Translations under genes and position numbers: made by a program | Shown here: in pieces, positions 17,841-26,192 of the stretch | Layout: each line of letters opens with the position of its first letter | How positions within the stretch are numbered: the stretch's first letter is position 1 | Source of the DNA: Lachnospiraceae bacterium | Lineage (GTDB): Bacteria; Bacillota; Clostridia; Lachnospirales; Lachnospiraceae | Reading direction: 5' to 3' | DNA length: 64,000 bases | NCBI GenBank assembly: GCA_017552715.1 | Contig: JAFZOW010000051.1 | Span: forward strand, 1 to 64,000 | The notes under the pieces: model-generated | The model's input: only the letters and a program-made list of their open reading frames with translations | Database searches by the model: none | Told to the model about the DNA's origin: nothing

Positions 17841-17849
17841 TGCTATACT
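17841..17849 (+). promoter_or_regulatory. Extended -10 promoter for the FKBP-like gene
   Basis: TGC followed by TATACT (17844-17849) forms an extended -10; the -35 is poor. An AAGGAGG ribosome site at 17871-17877 precedes the ATG at 17887. It diverges from the recJ promoter about 45 bases away. Confidence 0.6.
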
Positions 17850-17886
17850 TTATGCGTTGTTCTTACTATGAAGGAGGTTTTTTGAA

Positions 17887-19065
17887 ATGAGTGAAACAAA
17901 TGTAAACACGGAGCTTAGCCGGTCAAAGCAGAAGCGCATCGAGCAGGAGAAGAACCGCCAGGAAGCCAGACGTCAGGCGGCTATGGCCCGTTTCTGGAGC
18001 GTGGCGATCCCCGGTCTTATCGTTCTGGCGATCATCGTAGGCGTTGTTGTCTGGAGACAGTCCCGCCTGGATTATTCCCGCTACTACAATGATTACGGCG
18101 CACTGAAGGGCATATCCGCTTCCGGGCATGTAACGGTCAATACCGGTGCCATGAGCTTCTCCCGTGCTGAGCTTCTTCCGGAAGACAGCAAAGTGGAAAG
18201 TGATATCGCCAGCGACCTTTCATCCCATCAAACCCTCTCGGATGATGGGACACTGAGCATTGCAGACGGAGATAAAGTACGCATCAGCTACACAGCCACC
18301 ATCGACGAAGAAAGTTACAAGGATGTTTCCGAAGGTACGGACTACACCGTCGGCAGCGGCGAGATCGGCGAAGAATTTGACGATGTTCTGATCGGCTGCG
18401 TCATGGGAGACGATGTAAGCACTACGGTAAGCTTCCCCGACGATTACGAAGACGCTTCCGCCGCCGGAAAGGTTGCGGAATACGACATCCATGTGGAAGG
18501 GATCTATGTGGATCCCGTGCTGGATGACTCCTATGTAAAGGAATATCACAGTGACAAAGCTTCCACCGTAGAGGAATACCGCCAGAGCATCATCGACGGC
18601 TACTACGAGAGCAGCCTGAGAGATGCCGTGAGCAAGAGCATCTCCGTTAACAGCACCGTCAGCTCCGTTCCCGACGGCTATCTCAAGAACTGCGAGCGTG
18701 TACTCCGCGCCGAAGACCTGGAGCAGATGAACTACATGAACAGCCTCTACCAGCAGATGCTCGGCTATGTAGCCTACAATAGCGTGTATGAGAGCCGCGG
18801 TCTTGCCGATGAAGAAGCCTACAACGCAGAGCTTAAGGAGCGTGCCCGCATAGAAGCCGAGCGTGGCATGGAGATCCAGTATATCGCTGATCAGGCCGGC
18901 ATCGTCCTGACAGACGCAGATGTAACGGCTTACTACGTAGATAAGGGTTATACCGAGGAAAGCCTGAAGGAACTGCAGAACTCCAGAGGAAAGGGTTATG
19001 TGGCCCACGCCGTCTTGGAACAGAAGGTCATCGACCATCTGATGCAGACCGTTACGATCAACTGA
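17887..19065 (+). CDS. Membrane-anchored FKBP-type/trigger-factor-like foldase
   Basis: Predicted extracytoplasmic peptidyl-prolyl isomerase or chaperone. The N-terminus is highly charged, Lys/Arg/Gln-rich (residues 1-35), and a single membrane helix is at 37-56 (FWSVAIPGLIVLAIIVGVVV), giving an outside C-terminal domain. Residues about 118-205 resemble an FKBP domain (GDKVRISYTATIDEE, TVGSGEIGEEFDDVLIGCVMGD, VSFPDDYEDASAAGK). The remaining helical part (VEEYRQSIIDGYYESSLRDA...) resembles the trigger-factor C-terminal domain. It has its own promoter and terminator and converges on secDF, consistent with a role in folding exported proteins, but that link is only inferred. Confidence 0.8.
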   Translation: MSETNVNTELSRSKQKRIEQEKNRQEARRQAAMARFWSVAIPGLIVLAIIVGVVVWRQSRLDYSRYYNDYGALKGISASGHVTVNTGAMSFSRAELLPEDSKVESDIASDLSSHQTLSDDGTLSIADGDKVRISYTATIDEESYKDVSEGTDYTVGSGEIGEEFDDVLIGCVMGDDVSTTVSFPDDYEDASAAGKVAEYDIHVEGIYVDPVLDDSYVKEYHSDKASTVEEYRQSIIDGYYESSLRDAVSKSISVNSTVSSVPDGYLKNCERVLRAEDLEQMNYMNSLYQQMLGYVAYNSVYESRGLADEEAYNAELKERARIEAERGMEIQYIADQAGIVLTDADVTAYYVDKGYTEESLKELQNSRGKGYVAHAVLEQKVIDHLMQTVTIN

Positions 19066-19103
19066 TAAGGGGGAGAAAACTTCTCCCCTCACCCATAAAA
19101 AGA

Positions 19104-19136
19104 CCACCCTGCGTTCATCGCAGGGTGGATTTTTTT
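19104..19136 (+). terminator. Intrinsic terminator, usable in both directions
   Basis: CCACCCTGCG (19104-19113), loop TTCAT and CGCAGGGTGG (19119-19128) form a perfect 10-base-pair stem followed by a run of T. On the minus strand the same stem is followed by TCTTTTT, so it can also stop read-through from secDF. Confidence 0.92.
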
Positions 19137-19143
19137 ATCCTTT

Positions 19144-19203
19144 TGACAGGAGCCCTCCCCTGTCAGCTCTCACTTCCGGGAAAGCATTACGGAGCTTTCC
19201 CGG
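19144..19203 (-). terminator. Two hairpins after secDF
   Basis: CCGGGAAAGC (19176-19185) pairs with GCTTTCCCGG (19194-19203), and TGACAGG (19144-19150) with CCTGTCA (19159-19165). Both lie just past the secDF stop on the minus strand. Neither has a clean T-tract; they may act together with the bidirectional terminator next to them. Confidence 0.5.
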
Positions 19204-19218
19204 CTTACCGTATTTGTC

Positions 19219-21534
19219 TTATTCCTCCTCCGTTACGGGGAAACGATCACGCAGCACCTTCCACAGGGCTCCGGTCACGCATACCGAGGAGTAGGTTCCG
19301 CAGATGATACCGATGATCAGCGGCAGAGCGAACTCACGGATGGAGCTCACACCCAGGATGAAGAGCATGACGACCATGATCACCGTAGTCAGGGAAGTGA
19401 AGATGGAACGGCTCAGGGTCTGGGTAACACTCTGGTTCACAATGGCATCCAGGGTCAGCTTGTTCTTACTCTTCCGTGTCTCGTTCTCTGTCAGATTCTC
19501 ACGCACACGGTCAAATATGACGATAGTGGCGTTGATGGAATAACCTACGATGGTCAGCATGCAGGCGATAAAGGTGGAACTCACGGAATATCGCACGATG
19601 GCGTAGAAGGTGAGGGTCACCAGCACGTCATGGAGCAGGGCGCATACGGCACTGGCACCGAAACGGATGTCGCTGAAACGGAACCAGATATAGATCAGCA
19701 TGCACAGAGCCGCCACCACGATAGCCGTAAGCGATTCACGCTTCATCTCGCCGGAGATGGTGGAGCCGATGGTCTCGGTGGTGATCTTGTCCTCAGGTAC
19801 GGAGAACTTCGCCTTCATCATATCGTTCAGAGCCTGACGCTCATCCACATTAAGCACGCGGGTCTTGAACACCACCTCGTTGGTGTCGTTTACGGTCTGC
19901 CACTGTACATTGGCATCCTTCGTGATCCCTTCCAGTTCGGGGATCACTGATGCTTCGATCTCTTCGCGGCTCATGGCATTATTGAATGCCACCGTGGTAG
20001 CGGTACCGCCCTTGAACTCCAGGCTGTAGTTCAGCGCATCCCCGGTAACTGCCTTGCCCACGATCATGGCGATGATGCCGGCCACGATCACGCCGATGGA
20101 GATACCGAAGAAGAGCTTCTTGCGGCTCAGGAAATCGATGGTCTTCTCTTTCTTTTCCTTATCCTTCTCGCTGATACCGTAAAGTACCGGTGCCTGCAGG
20201 CCTATGGCATAGAAGGCGTTCACCAGGAGACGGGTCACTGCCAGAGCCGTGAACATGGAGAGTACGATACCTACGGCCAGGGTATAAGCGAAGCCCTTTA
20301 TGCTGCCGCTGCCCATGAGCATCAGCACTACAGCCGCGATCAGGGTGGTGATGTTACCGTCGATGATGGCGGACAGCGCCTTGGAGAAACCGGCCTTGAT
20401 GGCTTCCGACACCGTGCTTCCGGCCTTCAGCTCTTCCTTGATACGTGCAAAAATGATAACGTTGGCATCCACCGCCATACCGACGGAAAGGATGATACCT
20501 GCGATACCGGGCAGGGTCAGTGTCATCTCGAAGAGGTTCATCACCAGGATCACCAGCATACAGTAAAGGACCAGGGCGATGGAACTTGCGAAGCCCGGCA
20601 GACGGTATACCACGCACATCAGCAGGATCACCAGGATCAGACCGATGAGACCTGCGATGAGGGAGCTCTTGATGGCATCACTTCCCAGCTGGGCGCCTAC
20701 CACGTTGGAACGCAGTTCCTGCAGCTCCAGCTTCAGTCCGCCGATACGGATATTCTGGGCCAGGTTCTGGGCCTCGGCGAAATCCGCCATACCGCTGATC
20801 TGGGCCTGTCCGCCGCCGATACGCTCGTTCACGTTGGGCACACTGATGAGCTCGCCGTCATAGTAGATGGCGATGGTCCCGTAAAGCCCGCTCTTCGGAG
20901 CCGCCTCTTCGGTGGCTTCGGCAAACTTAACCGTTCCTTCCGATGAAAGCTGAAGGCTTACGATATTCTGTGTGATATTGTAAGAATCGGTATAGGCCTT
21001 GGCCTCGGAAGAGACCACATCGGTACCGGCAAGCACTACACTGCCCTCGGCCACGATGTCCTCAATGGGCTTGGAAAGCTCATAGACGGTCTTTCCTTCT
21101 TCCGTTCTCACCACGGCACCGTTTTCGTCCGTCTTTTCCTTATAGTTCAGCTGGCCGCTGGGATCGGTAGCCTTGATGAAATACAGGGATCCGGGGCTGC
21201 CCAGTTCCTTAAGTATCGCATTGGCATCCGTCACGCCGGGGATCTCGATGCTGATACGGTTCGTTCCCTCAGGGTAAACATTGGCTTCCGTGGAGTACTG
21301 GTCGATACGCTTTTTCAGCTTGAACACCGTATCGTCCAGATCCTCTCTGGAAGGCGTTTCTTCTCCCACCACCTCATAGGTGATGGAAACACCGCCGGCC
21401 AGATCCAGACCCAGTTTGGTCTTTTTCGCCGAGCCCACTCCCGTCTCGTCCACGCCGTACATCACCAGATAGCCGAAACCGCAGAGCGCCCCGATGATGA
21501 TGAGCAGGCTCAAGAAACCTTGCCACTTCTTCAT
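19219..21534 (-). CDS. secDF: Protein translocase subunit SecDF (fused)
   Basis: Proton-driven partner of SecYEG that aids late steps of protein export. The 771 residues contain SecD then SecF in one chain. The first helix is at about 5-27, the SecD periplasmic-type domain carries LGLDLAGGVSITYEV and NRISIEIPGV, and a six-helix bundle includes the MAVDANVIIFARIKEEL motif. After a linker (KDKEKKEKTIDF) the SecF half has SLEFKGGTATTV, the GYSINATIVIFDRVRENL motif and RSIFTSLTTVIMV. It starts 23 bases after scfB. A SCIFF-scfB-secDF neighbourhood is, to my knowledge, common in Clostridia, though the biochemical link is not established. Confidence 0.96.
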   Translation of the reverse strand: MKKWQGFLSLLIIIGALCGFGYLVMYGVDETGVGSAKKTKLGLDLAGGVSITYEVVGEETPSREDLDDTVFKLKKRIDQYSTEANVYPEGTNRISIEIPGVTDANAILKELGSPGSLYFIKATDPSGQLNYKEKTDENGAVVRTEEGKTVYELSKPIEDIVAEGSVVLAGTDVVSSEAKAYTDSYNITQNIVSLQLSSEGTVKFAEATEEAAPKSGLYGTIAIYYDGELISVPNVNERIGGGQAQISGMADFAEAQNLAQNIRIGGLKLELQELRSNVVGAQLGSDAIKSSLIAGLIGLILVILLMCVVYRLPGFASSIALVLYCMLVILVMNLFEMTLTLPGIAGIILSVGMAVDANVIIFARIKEELKAGSTVSEAIKAGFSKALSAIIDGNITTLIAAVVLMLMGSGSIKGFAYTLAVGIVLSMFTALAVTRLLVNAFYAIGLQAPVLYGISEKDKEKKEKTIDFLSRKKLFFGISIGVIVAGIIAMIVGKAVTGDALNYSLEFKGGTATTVAFNNAMSREEIEASVIPELEGITKDANVQWQTVNDTNEVVFKTRVLNVDERQALNDMMKAKFSVPEDKITTETIGSTISGEMKRESLTAIVVAALCMLIYIWFRFSDIRFGASAVCALLHDVLVTLTFYAIVRYSVSSTFIACMLTIVGYSINATIVIFDRVRENLTENETRKSKNKLTLDAIVNQSVTQTLSRSIFTSLTTVIMVVMLFILGVSSIREFALPLIIGIICGTYSSVCVTGALWKVLRDRFPVTEEE

Positions 21535-21557
21535 GATGCTTTCTCCTCCATAAAAAA

Positions 21558-22931
21558 CTACTGATTATCCGCTTCCGCCACCTTAAGCATGATGGCGCAT
21601 TCCACACGTTTCCGCTGCAGCTCGCAGCCGATCCGGTAAGAACCGTTGATATCTCCGGAAAAATGCTGTGCGTTGGCCATGCAGCCGCCGCTGCAGTAAT
21701 ACTTTGCAAAACATTTCCGGCATTCGGGCTTGGAATACACATTACAGTCGTGGAATTCCTTCCGCAGCTCCGTATTCTTTATCCCCTCGGTAACGCTCCC
21801 CAGCTTAAACTCCTCCTGTCCCACAAACTGATGGCAGGGGTAGATGTCTCCCCAGGGAGTTACCGAAACATATTCGCAGCCTGCGCCGCAGCCCGAAAGG
21901 CGCTTGTATACGCAGGGCCCGCATTCCAGATCGATCATGAAATGGAAAAAATTAAAGCCCCTGCCTTCCTTTTTGCGCTTCAGCATCTCGGCTGCCAGGA
22001 TGTCGTACTGCTCAAGCAGCACCGGCAGATCCTCTTCCGTCAGTGCATATGGTTCCGAGGGCTGTGCCACCACCGGCTCGATGGAGATCTGCTTAAAGCC
22101 CAGATCCGCCAGATGCAGCACATCCTTCGCAAAATCCGTATTGTAATGGGTATAGGTACCGCGCACGTAGTAATTCGTCTGCCCGCGGCTTTCCGCTGCA
22201 CGGATATATTTCGGGAGTATCTCCTCGTAGCTTCCCCGTCCGTCACGATAAGGCCGCATACGGTCATGCACCGCCTGCCGCCCGTCGATGGAAAGCACAA
22301 GATTGCTCATTTCCTTATTAACATATTCCAGGATCTCTTCCGTGAGCAGGGTGCCGTTGGTGGTAAGGGTGAAACGGAAATTCTTGTCATGGGTCTTTTC
22401 CAGCTCACGGCCGTATTCCACCAGGGCTTTCACCACTTCCCAGTTAAGCAGGGGCTCTCCCCCGAAGAAATCCACCTCCAGGTTCCGCCTGCTGCCGGAA
22501 TGGGCCACCAGATAATCCAGTGCCTGTTTTCCCGTTTCAAGGCTCATGAGTCCGCAGGGACCGAAGTATTCCCCTTCCCCGGCAAAGCAGTATCTGCAGG
22601 CCAGATTGCAGGCATGGGCGATGTGCAGGCACATGGCCTTCACCACCGTCTCCCTCTCCTTGAAAGCTTCTATGCGTTCCTCGTACTCATCTGCGGCAAA
22701 GAGCCGGCCGCTGCGTTTAAGCTCCAGGATCTCGGAAAGCACCTCTTTCCGGTCCACATCGGCAAGAGAGCCGGAAAGCTTCTCCGCCAGCTCTGCTTCG
22801 CCCATGCCTTCCTTCAGGCCTGCATCGACTTCGGCGATCAGCGCATAGGCGGCATCATCCACCATATGGACGCCTCCGCTCTCCACATCCAGTACTATAT
22901 TGTATCCCTGACTTTTAAACTGATGTATCAT
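21558..22931 (-). CDS. scfB: Radical-SAM thioether maturase of the six-cysteine (SCIFF) peptide
   Basis: SPASM-type radical-SAM enzyme that forms Cys-to-Thr thioether bonds in the SCIFF peptide encoded just upstream. The N-terminal 95 residues resemble a peptide-recognition domain (QGYNIVLDVESGGVHMVDD). The radical cluster motif is C108-x3-C112-x2-C115 (HACNLACRYCFAGEG). The C-terminal SPASM region holds further Cys ligands for auxiliary clusters (CGPCVYKRLSGCGAGCEY, YPCHQF, CRKCFAKYYCSGGC). Length 457 residues fits the family. The ATG at 22931 has a close AAAGGA site. It is separated from scfA by a hairpin that should lower its expression relative to the peptide. Confidence 0.95.
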   Translation of the reverse strand: MIHQFKSQGYNIVLDVESGGVHMVDDAAYALIAEVDAGLKEGMGEAELAEKLSGSLADVDRKEVLSEILELKRSGRLFAADEYEERIEAFKERETVVKAMCLHIAHACNLACRYCFAGEGEYFGPCGLMSLETGKQALDYLVAHSGSRRNLEVDFFGGEPLLNWEVVKALVEYGRELEKTHDKNFRFTLTTNGTLLTEEILEYVNKEMSNLVLSIDGRQAVHDRMRPYRDGRGSYEEILPKYIRAAESRGQTNYYVRGTYTHYNTDFAKDVLHLADLGFKQISIEPVVAQPSEPYALTEEDLPVLLEQYDILAAEMLKRKKEGRGFNFFHFMIDLECGPCVYKRLSGCGAGCEYVSVTPWGDIYPCHQFVGQEEFKLGSVTEGIKNTELRKEFHDCNVYSKPECRKCFAKYYCSGGCMANAQHFSGDINGSYRIGCELQRKRVECAIMLKVAEADNQ

Positions 22932-22950
22932 ATCCTTTACACAAATACAG

Positions 22951-22990
22951 TATAGGAAATGCGAAGCAATTCCCTATACAGCAAAAAAAC
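22951..22990. repeat. 40-base palindromic element, copy 1
   Basis: This stretch matches 59291-59330 at 36 of 40 positions in the same orientation. Its core TATAGGAAATGC...GCAATTCCCTATA is nearly palindromic, and its right end is an A7 run, which on the minus strand is a T-tract. It lies between the scfA hairpin and the scfB start. Confidence 0.7.
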
Positions 22991-23020
22991 ACGGAAAACA
23001 GTGGCAGGGCTGCCACTGCT
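22983..23020 (-). terminator. Attenuator-like hairpin between scfA and scfB
   Basis: On the minus strand AGCAGTGGCA, loop GCCC and TGCCACTGTT form a 10-base-pair stem, followed by TTCCGTG and then T7. A partial terminator after a small precursor gene is a usual way to make much precursor and little maturase; here that role is inferred. Confidence 0.65.
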
Positions 23021-23052
23021 CCCCCGTAATGATCATAGGATCCTTAAAAAGC

Positions 23053-23205
23053 TTACTTGCTTGCCTTATCCTGCTCGCAGCTCTGATTGCCCACGGTGCA
23101 GCTGGTCTTGCAGGCCGACTGGCAGGAAGTCTGGCACTCGCCGCAGCCGCCCTTTTCCAGGCTCTTCTTGAAATCCTTTGTCTCAAGGCTCTTAATGTGC
23201 TTCAT
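23053..23205 (-). CDS. scfA: SCIFF ribosomally made peptide precursor (six cysteines)
   Basis: A 50-residue peptide with N-terminus MKHIKSLETKDFKKSLEKGG and cysteines at 21, 24, 28, 32, 36 and 43 (core GECQTSCQSACKTSCTVGN). This is the near-invariant SCIFF signature (six cysteines in forty-five residues) known from Clostridia. The frame is open up to 23292, but the ATG at 23205 has a good GGAGG site 8 bases upstream and gives the family-typical start. Its own promoter, the following hairpin and adjacent scfB form a complete RiPP locus. The function of the mature product is unknown in the field, and no dedicated exporter or protease gene is adjacent. Confidence 0.96.
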   Translation of the reverse strand: MKHIKSLETKDFKKSLEKGGCGECQTSCQSACKTSCTVGNQSCEQDKASK

Positions 23206-23292
23206 ATCATTGTCCTCCGTAATCGCATGTTTCCGGTTCTTCCCGGCTGGTCCGATGCTTCCGTAAGCCTTCCGCATCAAAACGCAAGGCAT

Positions 23293-23321
23293 ACTATAAC
23301 ATATAATGAAAAAAGATGCAA
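23293..23321 (-). promoter_or_regulatory. Promoter of scfA
   Basis: TTGCAT (23321-23316), 17 bases, TATAGT (23298-23293) on the minus strand. The leader before the scfA ATG is about 80 bases. Confidence 0.72.
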
Positions 23322-23358
23322 GCTTGTGTAAAGCCCTGTCCCGACAGTTTTCCTTTAC

Positions 23359-23940
23359 TCAGCTCCGTCCCTTCCGGTTTAATGCATAGCCTATACAGGC
23401 TCCCACGATCCCTCCCAGGATATGGGACAGATTCGATATGTTATCCCGGACGAAAAGCCCCTGGATCAGTTCCTTTCCCAAAAAGATCAGGGCCACCAGG
23501 ATAAAGCTTAAGGGGATCTCGCCTTCCTTAAAGCCGGTAAAGGAGGTGAGCAGGATGAATGCAAATACCACGCCGCTGGCACCGCAGATCCCCACACGGG
23601 GGAAAAGGATATAATTGGCCAGGGCCGTAACAAAGGCCGTGATCAGGATCACTTCCAGCACCTTTTTCGATCCGTACTTCTCTTCCAGCATGGGACCCAG
23701 CAGAAGGATATAGGCCATGTTGCCGATGAAATGCTCCCAGCCGCTGTGGCCCAGCACATGGGTAAAGGCCCGGATATAGGTCATGGGAGACCAGAGGGCT
23801 GTATGCCGGCTCATGAACAGCAATTCCGTAAGTACGCCCCCGGAGACCCATCCGAGGATGAGCGCCGCCAGACAGGCGATGCCAAAGCTCAGCACCACGG
23901 GCGCATTGAATTTGATCCTAAACTTCAGCTTCTTTTTCAT
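23359..23940 (-). CDS. Rhomboid-family intramembrane serine protease
   Basis: A 193-residue protein with about six hydrophobic helices. The catalytic Ser is Ser122 in GICGASG (the GxSG motif) and the catalytic His is His173 in NLSHILGG; HSGWEHFIGNM on the second helix matches the conserved H-x-x-x-H-x-x-x-N region. It should cleave membrane proteins within or near their helices; the substrate is unknown. The start lies 16 bases after cysK, so it is probably co-transcribed with cysK and the DUF3592-like gene. It lacks any extra soluble domain. Confidence 0.9.
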   Translation of the reverse strand: MKKKLKFRIKFNAPVVLSFGIACLAALILGWVSGGVLTELLFMSRHTALWSPMTYIRAFTHVLGHSGWEHFIGNMAYILLLGPMLEEKYGSKKVLEVILITAFVTALANYILFPRVGICGASGVVFAFILLTSFTGFKEGEIPLSFILVALIFLGKELIQGLFVRDNISNLSHILGGIVGACIGYALNRKGRS

Positions 23941-23955
23941 CCGCCTTTTCCCTTC

Positions 23956-24873
23956 TCAGATAAGTGCCGTACTGAAATAGCGTTCTGCACGGTCCGCCAG
24001 GATCGTGGCGATGACCTTGTCTTTTCCGTATTTCTCCGCCATCTGCCGGGCCGCCCATACATTGGCCCCGGAGGACGTGCCTACCAGCAGTCCCTGCACT
24101 TTTGCCAGTTCCCGGGCGGTATTTATGGCATCCTCATCCGATACCTCCACGATATCCGTGATGATGGAAGTATCCAGTATATCCGGGATAAAACCGTCCC
24201 CTATCCCCTGGATCTGATGAAGCCCAGGTTCATCTCCCAGAAGGGCGGATACGTTCTTAGGCTCCACCGCAACGATACGTGTATGCGGGTTCTGCTCCAG
24301 AAGATACCGGGCCACACCCTGCAGGGTTCCGCCGCTGCCGATACCGGACACGTAGATATCGATCTTCTTCCCCAGCTGACGTACCAGCTCAACGGCCGTG
24401 GTACGGTAATGCATCTGTGGATTGGCGGGATTCTGGAACTGCTGCGGCACAAAATACTCATCGGATGCGGCAGCGATCTCCAGGGCTTTGTCCACGGAAC
24501 CGCCTATGCTGAGCTCCGGGTCCGTCAGCACCAGCTCCGCTCCCAGGGCCTTTATGATCTTTTTCCGCTCCTCACTCATGTTTTCCGGCATCACGATGAT
24601 CACTCGATAGCCTTTCCGTACACCGCAGAGGGCCAGCCCGATCCCGGTGTTTCCCGAAGTGGGTTCGATGATAGTCATACCCGGCCGCAGACGCCCGTCT
24701 TTTTCCGCCTCTTCGATCATGTTGAGGGCGATGCGGTCCTTAATGCTGCCCCCGGGATTCAGAAATTCCGCCTTGGCGTAGATCTGCAGCCCCGTGGCCT
24801 GTTCCAGGCTGATGAGCGGCGTATTGCCGATCAGATCCAGTACATTCGTATAATAACGGGAATCCTTTTCCAT
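23956..24873 (-). CDS. cysK: Cysteine synthase A (O-acetylserine sulfhydrylase)
   Basis: PLP enzyme that makes L-cysteine from O-acetylserine and sulfide. Motifs: LIGNTPLISL at the N-terminus, the PLP lysine in FLNPGGSIKDR, substrate loop EPTSGNTGIGLA, phosphate loop SGIGSGGTLQG and GTSSGANVWAA. The family end motif is ADRAERYFST in place of the common DSGERYLST. Length 305 residues is normal. It starts 25 bases after the DUF3592-like gene, with AAAGGAG upstream. No serine acetyltransferase gene (cysE) is nearby. Confidence 0.95.
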   Translation of the reverse strand: MEKDSRYYTNVLDLIGNTPLISLEQATGLQIYAKAEFLNPGGSIKDRIALNMIEEAEKDGRLRPGMTIIEPTSGNTGIGLALCGVRKGYRVIIVMPENMSEERKKIIKALGAELVLTDPELSIGGSVDKALEIAAASDEYFVPQQFQNPANPQMHYRTTAVELVRQLGKKIDIYVSGIGSGGTLQGVARYLLEQNPHTRIVAVEPKNVSALLGDEPGLHQIQGIGDGFIPDILDTSIITDIVEVSDEDAINTARELAKVQGLLVGTSSGANVWAARQMAEKYGKDKVIATILADRAERYFSTALI

Positions 24874-24897
24874 AACGATCTCCTTTTTTTATGCTCC

Positions 24898-25920
24898 TTA
24901 TTTATTCAGCCTGCTGCCTTCGTACAGGTATTCCTTTGTACTGAGGGCCGTGCCGCCGTCTTCCGTTTCGATATAATAGAACTCGTCTCCGGCCGCGGCG
25001 TTACGTACCGTCCCGCTCAGGCCTTCTTCTTTCATCCATACACCGTCGTAGCTGTACTTTTCATCCGCCTCAAATACCAGGCCGAGCTTTCCCTCTTCCT
25101 TTGTTACTTCCTCCACTTTCCGTATACCGATCTTCCACTGCGCTCCGGCATCCCCTTTGAGATAGTGCTCCGTGATCCAGTCATCATCGATCAGGCTGCG
25201 GCCGTCCTCGCTCTGTTTCTGCACCGGAGCTGCTTCCGGCGCCGCGCTTTCCTCCGTCTTTTCCCCGTAGATCACCTGGCTGCGGAAATCCTCATCCACA
25301 AGGGCTACATAGAAAAACATGACACCCACTGTCAATGCGATCACCGTCCCCAGGAGAAACCAGATCAGACGCTGCCTGCTGAAATCCCAGATCAATTCCT
25401 CCGGATCCATGGGATTAACGCGTATGTTCACGGAAAAGCCGACGGGCGGCATCTTGGGATTGTTTTCATAAAGGCCGTCAAACGCCACATAAGTACGTCC
25501 CCGGTATTCATATTGAAAGACGGGGCTGTGCAGCGGCCTTGCACCGTTTCCGCCGCCGCTGATACTGTGGCCTATGCACATAGCCTCCACCACATCCGTA
25601 CATTGCTTCGGAACACAGACAAAAGAATACAGTGCGATGATCAGGAGCACTATGCCGAAAAAAATGAAAAGCCAGCACATGGTAATGACGATCGTATAGA
25701 CCGGACTCTTCGTCAACACAAAAGTGATAAGGGCCACCAGGGCAAGCATTACTCCCATGACAGGCAGTACTTTTTTCATGAGCCCCGAAAGCCGTGTGGG
25801 CGGCATCTTGGTCTTGGGGGCGTTCATCTCGCTCTTTACCATGCCGATGATCTCGCCCAGCCCTATTCTTCCGTTCTCCTCCCGGAAAATCTGATCTTTA
25901 TAATTTGGATCGTACCGCAT
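24898..25920 (-). CDS. DUF3592-like membrane protein
   Basis: I recognise only the general type. Residues about 46-68 and 72-98 are two hydrophobic helices (VMGVMLALVALITFVL; TMCWLFIFFGIVLLII). They are followed by a soluble domain with SPVFQYEYRGRTYVAFDG and VGFSVNIRVNPMDPEELIWD, the pattern of DUF3592 proteins. A third helix (IWFLLGTVIALTVGVMFFYV) and a C-terminal 130-residue domain end the protein, the latter with a Glu/Ala-rich start and a WxxGIRKVEEV stretch. Length is 340 residues. Function unknown. It heads a minus-strand operon with cysK and the rhomboid protease under its own promoter. Confidence 0.75.
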   Translation of the reverse strand: MRYDPNYKDQIFREENGRIGLGEIIGMVKSEMNAPKTKMPPTRLSGLMKKVLPVMGVMLALVALITFVLTKSPVYTIVITMCWLFIFFGIVLLIIALYSFVCVPKQCTDVVEAMCIGHSISGGGNGARPLHSPVFQYEYRGRTYVAFDGLYENNPKMPPVGFSVNIRVNPMDPEELIWDFSRQRLIWFLLGTVIALTVGVMFFYVALVDEDFRSQVIYGEKTEESAAPEAAPVQKQSEDGRSLIDDDWITEHYLKGDAGAQWKIGIRKVEEVTKEEGKLGLVFEADEKYSYDGVWMKEEGLSGTVRNAAAGDEFYYIETEDGGTALSTKEYLYEGSRLNK

Positions 25921-25987
25921 AAAGCTGCCTCCTCACAGAGCCGTATGATAATGGGTCGTACATAAACACTTGCCTCAACAATTCATC

Positions 25988-26017
25988 ATTCTATCAAATA
26001 TCCGGCTGCCCCGTCAA
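25988..26017 (-). promoter_or_regulatory. Promoter of the DUF3592-cysK-rhomboid operon
   Basis: TTGACG (26017-26012), 18 bases, TAGAAT (25993-25988) on the minus strand, about 70 bases before the ATG. Confidence 0.6.
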
Positions 26018-26103
26018 TCCTGCCCCGAACGGAGCAAGGGATCAGACAGTTGAAAAGAGAATAAAAGAATGAGTATTGAGGTCTTTCGGAAGCAGGATTG
26101 CGA

Positions 26104-26132
26104 TTGACAAAAAAAGCATATCGGAATATTGT
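26104..26132 (+). promoter_or_regulatory. Promoter of the deaminase gene
   Basis: TTGACA (26104-26109), 17 bases, TATTGT (26127-26132). The gap 25921-26192 thus holds two diverging promoters; nothing else is seen in it. Confidence 0.6.
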
Positions 26133-26192
26133 GATGATGAAGGGAATATCCCACAGCACGGAAAGGAAAATGCATAGAGGCCGCAGGCGCCC

